DNA of 9,740 nucleotides, from assembly GCA_036821645.1 (NCBI GenBank), contig DAISJD010000118.1:1-9740 (forward strand), given 5' to 3'. Made by a program: the position numbers and the translations under genes. This document shows positions 6,095 to 9,740 of this stretch, piece after piece. Position 1 is the stretch's first letter. Each line of letters opens with the position of its first letter. The notes beneath the pieces are model-generated. The model was not told the origin of the DNA. It did not search any database and was given only the letters and a program-made list of their open reading frames with translations. This DNA comes from DAISJD01 sp036821645 (GTDB lineage Bacteria > Pseudomonadota > Alphaproteobacteria > ATCC43930 > CGMCC-115725).

Positions 6095-7104
6095 TGGTGG
6101 GCGCACCGCTCGCCATCGTTACCGGCGGGGCCGGGTTCATCGGCAGCCATCTGGTCGATCTGCTGCGCGTGCGTGGGTATCGGGTCCATGTGGTGGATAA
6201 TCTTTCGGGCAGTACCGGGGAGAATCTCGCCCATCATGGGGACGATCCGGGCGTCGTTTTGTATCGCGAGGATATTCTCGGCCTGACGCCGGGTCATCCG
6301 GCCTTCGATGGCGCGCGGTACGTGTTTCATCTGGCCGGGATCGGCGATATCGTGCCGTCGATCGAACGGCCGTCGGCCTATATGGCGACCAATGTGCAAG
6401 GCACCGTACAGGTCTTGGAATGTGCGCGCCATTGCGGGGTGGAAAAATTCGTCTATGCCGCCTCGTCCTCCTGTTACGGATTGGCGGCGACGCCGACCCG
6501 CGAAGATCACCCGATAAATCCGCTCTATCCCTATGCGCTCTCGAAATATCAGGGCGAGATGGCGGCCTTTCATTGGCATCGGGTCTATGGCCTGCCGGTC
6601 AATGCAATCCGCATCTTCAATGCCTATGGCCCGCGCGTGCGCACCACCGGGGCCTATGGGGCCGTCTTCGGGGTGTTTTTGCGCCAGAAACTGGCGGGGC
6701 AGCCTTTTACGGTCGTGGGCGACGGCACGCAAAGTCGCGATTTTCTTTATGTGAGTGACGTGGCCGCCGGGTTCCTGGCCGCTGCCGAAACACCCTTTGT
6801 CGGGGAAATTTTCAATCTCGGGGCCGGCGATCCGCAGCCGATCAACCGATTGGTTGCGCTTTTGGGCGGGCCGGTCGTGCATCTGCCGAAGCGACCGGGC
6901 GAACCGGATTGCACCCATGCCGACATTGGCAAGATCACCCGGATGCTGGACTGGCACCCGACGGTCGATTTCGCCACGGGGGTGGGGCGCATGCTGGCCG
7001 ATATCGCGGCGTGGCGCGATGCACCCTTATGGGACCCGACCACGATCGCGGCCGCGACGAAGACGTGGTTTCAGTATCTGGGCGATGGGGCAAAGGGCGA
7101 ATGA
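6094..7104 (+). CDS. NAD-dependent extended SDR, UDP-hexose 4-epimerase-like, 336 aa
   Basis: This is a second nucleotide-sugar SDR, closer in look to GalE/WbpP-type 4-epimerases than its neighbour. It has GGAGFIGSHL (11-20), VVDNLSGS (33-40), FHLAGIG (78-84), ASSSCYG (123-129), the catalytic YALSK (147-151) with Tyr147 and Lys151, the substrate segment NAYGPR (176-181), and SRDFLYVSDVA (214-224). It is full length with no break. Start and stop are both coupled: TGATG at 6092-6096 with the upstream epimerase, and ATGA at 7101-7104 with the next gene. It differs enough from the preceding SDR that the two probably act at different steps or positions rather than being a recent duplication. The substrate is unknown: UDP-GlcNAc/UDP-Glc, or the NDP-heptose made by the surrounding enzymes, are the candidates. 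Confidence 0.85.
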   Translation: MVGAPLAIVTGGAGFIGSHLVDLLRVRGYRVHVVDNLSGSTGENLAHHGDDPGVVLYREDILGLTPGHPAFDGARYVFHLAGIGDIVPSIERPSAYMATNVQGTVQVLECARHCGVEKFVYAASSSCYGLAATPTREDHPINPLYPYALSKYQGEMAAFHWHRVYGLPVNAIRIFNAYGPRVRTTGAYGAVFGVFLRQKLAGQPFTVVGDGTQSRDFLYVSDVAAGFLAAAETPFVGEIFNLGAGDPQPINRLVALLGGPVVHLPKRPGEPDCTHADIGKITRMLDWHPTVDFATGVGRMLADIAAWRDAPLWDPTTIAAATKTWFQYLGDGAKGE

Positions 7105-8669
7105 GTGCGACATTTCTCGACCGGTATCGGCACAAGTTGAAGACCCTGCCGGAACTTGTGGCGATCCTCGGCCCGTTCCCGCGCGAGACCACGGCGATCT
7201 TGTGTCATGGGGTGTTCGATGTGGTGCATCCGGGCCATGTCCATCATCTGGCCTATGCCAAGGGCAAGGCCGATCTCTTGATCGCCAGCGTCACGGCGGA
7301 CCGCCATATCCGCAAGGGGCAATATCGGCCCCATGTGCCGGAAACGATCCGGGCGCTCAATCTTGCCGCCTTCGAGATGGTCGATTACGTCCTGATCGAC
7401 GAAGAGGCAAAGCCGCTTAAAACCCTGTCGATTTTGCAACCGGATCTCTATGCCAAGGGGTTCGAGTATGTCAGCGGCGGCTTGCCGCCCGCAACCCAGG
7501 AAGAGTTGGATCTGGTTCAGGGCTATGGCGGGGCGGTGATCTTCACGCCGGGCGATTTCGTTCTGTCCTCGTCCCGGCTCATCGATCTTGCCTTGCCCAA
7601 TCTGCGGATCGAAAAACTGCTGGCCTTGATGCAGAACGAAGGGGTCGATTTCGCCGATCTGCGCCGGGCGGTGGCGGCATTGTGTGGGGTGCGGGTCCAT
7701 GTGGTCGGCGATACGATCGTCGATAGTTTCACCCGGACCAGCCTGATCGGCGGCCAGACCAAGACCCCGACCTTCAGCGTGCTCTATCAGGGGCGCGACG
7801 ATTATGTCGGTGGGGCCGGGATCGTGGCGCAGCATCTCCGTGCCGCGGGGGCGGAGGTGGTGTTTTCCACCGTGCTCGGCGACGATGAACTCGGACGTAT
7901 GGCGGCAGAACGGCTGGTCGAGGCGGGGATCACCCTTGCGGCGGTCATCGATCCGACGCGCCCCACGACCCAAAAGAACGCGATCGTGGCCGGCGGCTAT
8001 CGCCTGTTGAAGATCGATACGGTGGATAATCGACCGATTTCGCCGGGGATTCAGGCGCAATTGCAAACCGCGATCGAAGATACGGCCTGCGACGCGTTGG
8101 TGTTCAGCGATTTTCGTCACGGCATTTTCAATCGGGCGACCATCCCGGCCCTGACGGCGGCGATCCGGCCCGGCATTCTCACCGTGGCCGATTCCCAGGT
8201 GGCGAGCCGATGGGGCAATATTCTGGAGTTTCAAGGGTTCGACATTATCACCCCGAACGAGCGCGAGGCCCGGTTCGCCCTGGGCGATCAGGATTCCGGC
8301 GTCGGCCATCTGGCAGGAACCCTGGTGCGTGAGGCCGGGGCCAATATGTTGCTGTTGAAATTGGGGGATCGGGGTCTGTTCACGATCCGGCGCACCGGGG
8401 GGCGCAAGCCGGACAATTATTTCTCGATCGACAGTTTCTGCGAGACGGCGGTCGATCCGGTCGGGGCGGGCGATGCCCTGTTGGCCTATGCGACGCTTGC
8501 CATGCGGGCGACCGGGTCGGAGGCGATCGCCGCCATTCTGGGCTCCATGGCGGCGGCGCGGGAATGCGAGATCGACGGCAATGTCCCGGTCCAACCGGCC
8601 GACGTCTTGCGCAAGATCGATCTCGTCGAGCGCCAAAGCCGGATGGCGGGCGGGAGCGACGGGCAATGA
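7101..8669 (+). CDS. bifunctional nucleotidyltransferase-sugar kinase, HldE (RfaE)-like with swapped domain order, 522 aa
   Basis: It carries the two activities of HldE, heptose 7-phosphate C1-kinase and heptose 1-phosphate nucleotidyltransferase, in reverse order. The N-terminal domain (about 30-165) is a cytidylyltransferase-like fold: CHGVFDVVHPGH (35-46) with the HxGH motif, ITADR-type SVTADRHIRKG (63-73) and SSSRLI (156-161). The C-terminal domain (about 195-510) is a PfkB/ribokinase fold: VVGDTIVDSF (201-210), GGAGIVAQHL (237-246) in place of the usual GGAxNVA, TPNEREA (384-390), KLGDRG (420-425) and DPVGAGD (452-458) with anion hole and catalytic base Asp458. In E. coli HldE the kinase comes first. 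The nucleotide used (ATP, CTP or GTP) is not readable. ATG 7101 lies in an ATGA overlap with the previous gene, with AAAGGG just upstream. An in-frame extension to 6909 only overlaps the epimerase and adds nothing recognisable. No frameshift is seen. Confidence 0.85.
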   Translation: MSATFLDRYRHKLKTLPELVAILGPFPRETTAILCHGVFDVVHPGHVHHLAYAKGKADLLIASVTADRHIRKGQYRPHVPETIRALNLAAFEMVDYVLIDEEAKPLKTLSILQPDLYAKGFEYVSGGLPPATQEELDLVQGYGGAVIFTPGDFVLSSSRLIDLALPNLRIEKLLALMQNEGVDFADLRRAVAALCGVRVHVVGDTIVDSFTRTSLIGGQTKTPTFSVLYQGRDDYVGGAGIVAQHLRAAGAEVVFSTVLGDDELGRMAAERLVEAGITLAAVIDPTRPTTQKNAIVAGGYRLLKIDTVDNRPISPGIQAQLQTAIEDTACDALVFSDFRHGIFNRATIPALTAAIRPGILTVADSQVASRWGNILEFQGFDIITPNEREARFALGDQDSGVGHLAGTLVREAGANMLLLKLGDRGLFTIRRTGGRKPDNYFSIDSFCETAVDPVGAGDALLAYATLAMRATGSEAIAAILGSMAAARECEIDGNVPVQPADVLRKIDLVERQSRMAGGSDGQ

Positions 8670-9595
8670 ACCTGCGTGTGGTGGTGGTCGGGCTTGGCAT
8701 TCAGGGACGAAAACGCCGGGCGATCGCGGGAGCCGATGTGGTCGCCACCGTCGATCCGGTGGTGGATGCCGATTATCGCGCTCTTGCCGATGTGCCGACC
8801 GATCTTTACGACGCGGCCCTGCTCTGTGTGCCCGATGCGCCGAAACTCGGGCTTGTGGCAGGGCTGTTGGCGGCGGGCAAACATGTTTTGGTGGAAAAAC
8901 CGCTCTTCGCCCCGAATGCGGCCGATTTCGACCGGCTTGCCGCCTTGTCCGAGGCGGGGGGTGCCGTCTGCTATACGGCCTATAATCATCGCTTTGAGCC
9001 CCACATCGCCGCCTTGAAAGACCTGATGGAGGCGGGGGATTTGGGCCGAATCTATCGGGCGCGGTTCTTTTACGGCAATGGAACGGCGCGCGACGTGCGG
9101 GGATCGCCCTGGCGCGATCAAGGGGCGGGGGTCTTGCCCGATCTTGGCTCGCACCTTTTGGATATGATCTTGTTTTTGTTCGGATCTCTGCCGGATCGCT
9201 TTGCGGTTTGGGCCGCCAGAACCTTCGAGAACCGGGCCTTCGATCATGTGATTTGTGGGGCCGATGGGCCGGTTTTGCTCGAATGCGAAATGAGTCTGCT
9301 CAGTTGGCGCAATCATTTCGTGGCCGAAATCTATGGCGAACGGGGCAGCGCCCATATCGACAGCCTGTGCAAGTGGGGCCCGTCGAGCCTGACCTTGCGC
9401 CGACGCGAATTGCCGAGCGGCAGGCCGCGCGAGTCCGTGCGTACCCTCATCGAGCCGGACCCGACATGGGCGCTTGAATATGCCCATTTCAAACGGCTTT
9501 GTGCGGCGGGCACGGGTGGAAACCTCGCCCATGACCGCCTCATCCACCATCATTTGACGGCACTGGCCGAGACGGCCTTGGGGGAGCGGGCATGA
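8666..9595 (+). CDS. Gfo/Idh/MocA-family NAD(P)-dependent oxidoreductase, 309 aa
   Basis: This is a predicted cytoplasmic dehydrogenase acting on a sugar or NDP-sugar hydroxyl or keto group. The Rossmann half begins VVVVGLGIQG (5-14). HVLVEKPL (73-80) holds the EKP motif whose lysine is catalytic in this family. YNHRF (106-110) and PDLGSHLLDMI (158-168), with the His of the DxGxH-like motif, form the active-site side of the C-terminal domain. The protein is short for the family (330-400 is common), and the segment after the Rossmann motif is compressed, going from TVDP to the DYRAL segment with few residues between. Initiation at ATG 8666 overlaps the previous stop as ATGA, and its own stop overlaps the next ATG the same way. 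The reaction cannot be named. By context it probably makes or reduces a keto-sugar intermediate in the same pathway as the SDRs. Confidence 0.82.
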   Translation: MNLRVVVVGLGIQGRKRRAIAGADVVATVDPVVDADYRALADVPTDLYDAALLCVPDAPKLGLVAGLLAAGKHVLVEKPLFAPNAADFDRLAALSEAGGAVCYTAYNHRFEPHIAALKDLMEAGDLGRIYRARFFYGNGTARDVRGSPWRDQGAGVLPDLGSHLLDMILFLFGSLPDRFAVWAARTFENRAFDHVICGADGPVLLECEMSLLSWRNHFVAEIYGERGSAHIDSLCKWGPSSLTLRRRELPSGRPRESVRTLIEPDPTWALEYAHFKRLCAAGTGGNLAHDRLIHHHLTALAETALGERA

Positions 9596-9740
9596 CCGGG
9601 GCTTTCTTGACCATCGGGTTTGCCGGTCTCAGTCATCTGGGCCTGTGCAGTGCGGTTGCGGCGGCGGAACGGCTGGGCGTGCGGGGGCGGGTCGTGGGCT
9701 TCGACCCCGATCCGGCCCTCGTCGCCCGGATCGGGGCGGG
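9592..9740 (+). CDS. N-terminus of a Rossmann-fold protein, probably UDP-glucose/GDP-mannose dehydrogenase family (3' truncated by window)
   Basis: Only the first 49 complete codons are in the window. The protein starts MTGAFLTIGFAGLSHLGLC and continues to RVVGFDPDPALVARIG. This is a beta-alpha-beta nucleotide-binding unit: strand, GFAGLSHLG turn in place of the classical GxGYVGL, helix, then VVGFDPD, whose acidic residue contacts the NAD ribose. That layout, with a GLSHLGL turn followed by GFDPD, is the look of one branch of the nucleotide-sugar 6-dehydrogenases. Such an enzyme would oxidise the terminal carbon of an NDP-sugar to a uronic acid. The start overlaps the previous stop (ATGA, 9592-9595), so it is part of the operon. 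A different Rossmann dehydrogenase cannot be excluded from 49 residues. Confidence 0.6.
   Translation, partial: MTGAFLTIGFAGLSHLGLCSAVAAAERLGVRGRVVGFDPDPALVARIGA

Noticed and set aside
6052..6957. 301-codon open frame on the minus strand
   Set aside because: It is antisense to a clear SDR epimerase, with no motif of its own.
6909..7100. N-terminal extension of the transferase-kinase gene
   Set aside because: It would overlap the upstream epimerase by about 190 bases and shows no domain sequence. The ATGA junction at 7101 is typical of this operon.
6094..7104. Recent tandem duplication of the two SDR genes
   Set aside because: Only the fold motifs agree (GGAGxxG, YxxxK). The rest of the two proteins differs widely, including around the catalytic site.
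7071..8666. 531-codon open frame on the minus strand
   Set aside because: It lies opposite the well-supported transferase-kinase gene. Its protein is low-complexity, rich in Arg, Gly, Pro, His and Gln, and shows no recognisable motif, as expected for an antisense frame in GC-rich DNA.
8486..9553. 355-codon open frame on the minus strand
   Set aside because: It is antisense to the oxidoreductase gene, has no family motif, and the sense strand has clear EKP and Rossmann motifs with operon coupling.

Overview
The window is GC-rich, gene-dense DNA with short or overlapping gene junctions, all on the + strand. It is bacterial and most likely from an alphaproteobacterium of the Rhodospirillales kind. 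That guess rests on base composition, very frequent GATC tetramers and the general look of the proteins, so it is weak. No rRNA, tRNA, CRISPR array, transposase or phage gene is visible.

Region 1 (2-2762) holds two genes apparently unrelated to the rest. One is the 3' part of a secreted CpdB/UshA-type nucleotidase, already open at the window's left edge. The other is a small alpha/beta hydrolase. Region 2 (2763-3065) is a 303-base, noticeably AT-rich gap with a sigma70-like promoter, hairpins and short repeats. It is probably the control region of what follows.

Region 3 (3066 to the right edge) is one tightly packed, translationally coupled operon for a nucleotide-activated sugar. In order it encodes a GmhA-like sugar-phosphate isomerase (SIS), a GmhB-like HAD phosphatase, a transaldolase/fructose-6-phosphate-aldolase family enzyme, two extended SDR epimerases/dehydratases, a bifunctional nucleotidyltransferase-kinase that is HldE-like with the two domains in swapped order, a Gfo/Idh/MocA oxidoreductase, and the first 49 residues of what looks like a UDP-glucose/GDP-mannose-dehydrogenase-type protein running off the end.

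Together these match the classes needed to make sedoheptulose 7-phosphate (transaldolase), isomerise it (SIS), phosphorylate C1 (kinase domain), remove the C7 phosphate (HAD), activate it with a nucleotide (transferase domain) and then epimerise and oxidise the NDP-sugar. The most economical reading is a dedicated NDP-heptose, or heptose-like, cassette for a surface polysaccharide. Several enzymes diverge from the textbook heptose enzymes at sites that normally bind phosphate or zinc, so a different final sugar is possible. Other points of note are a 15-base tandem repeat that multiplies the transaldolase start codon and a terminator-like hairpin in the middle of the operon.
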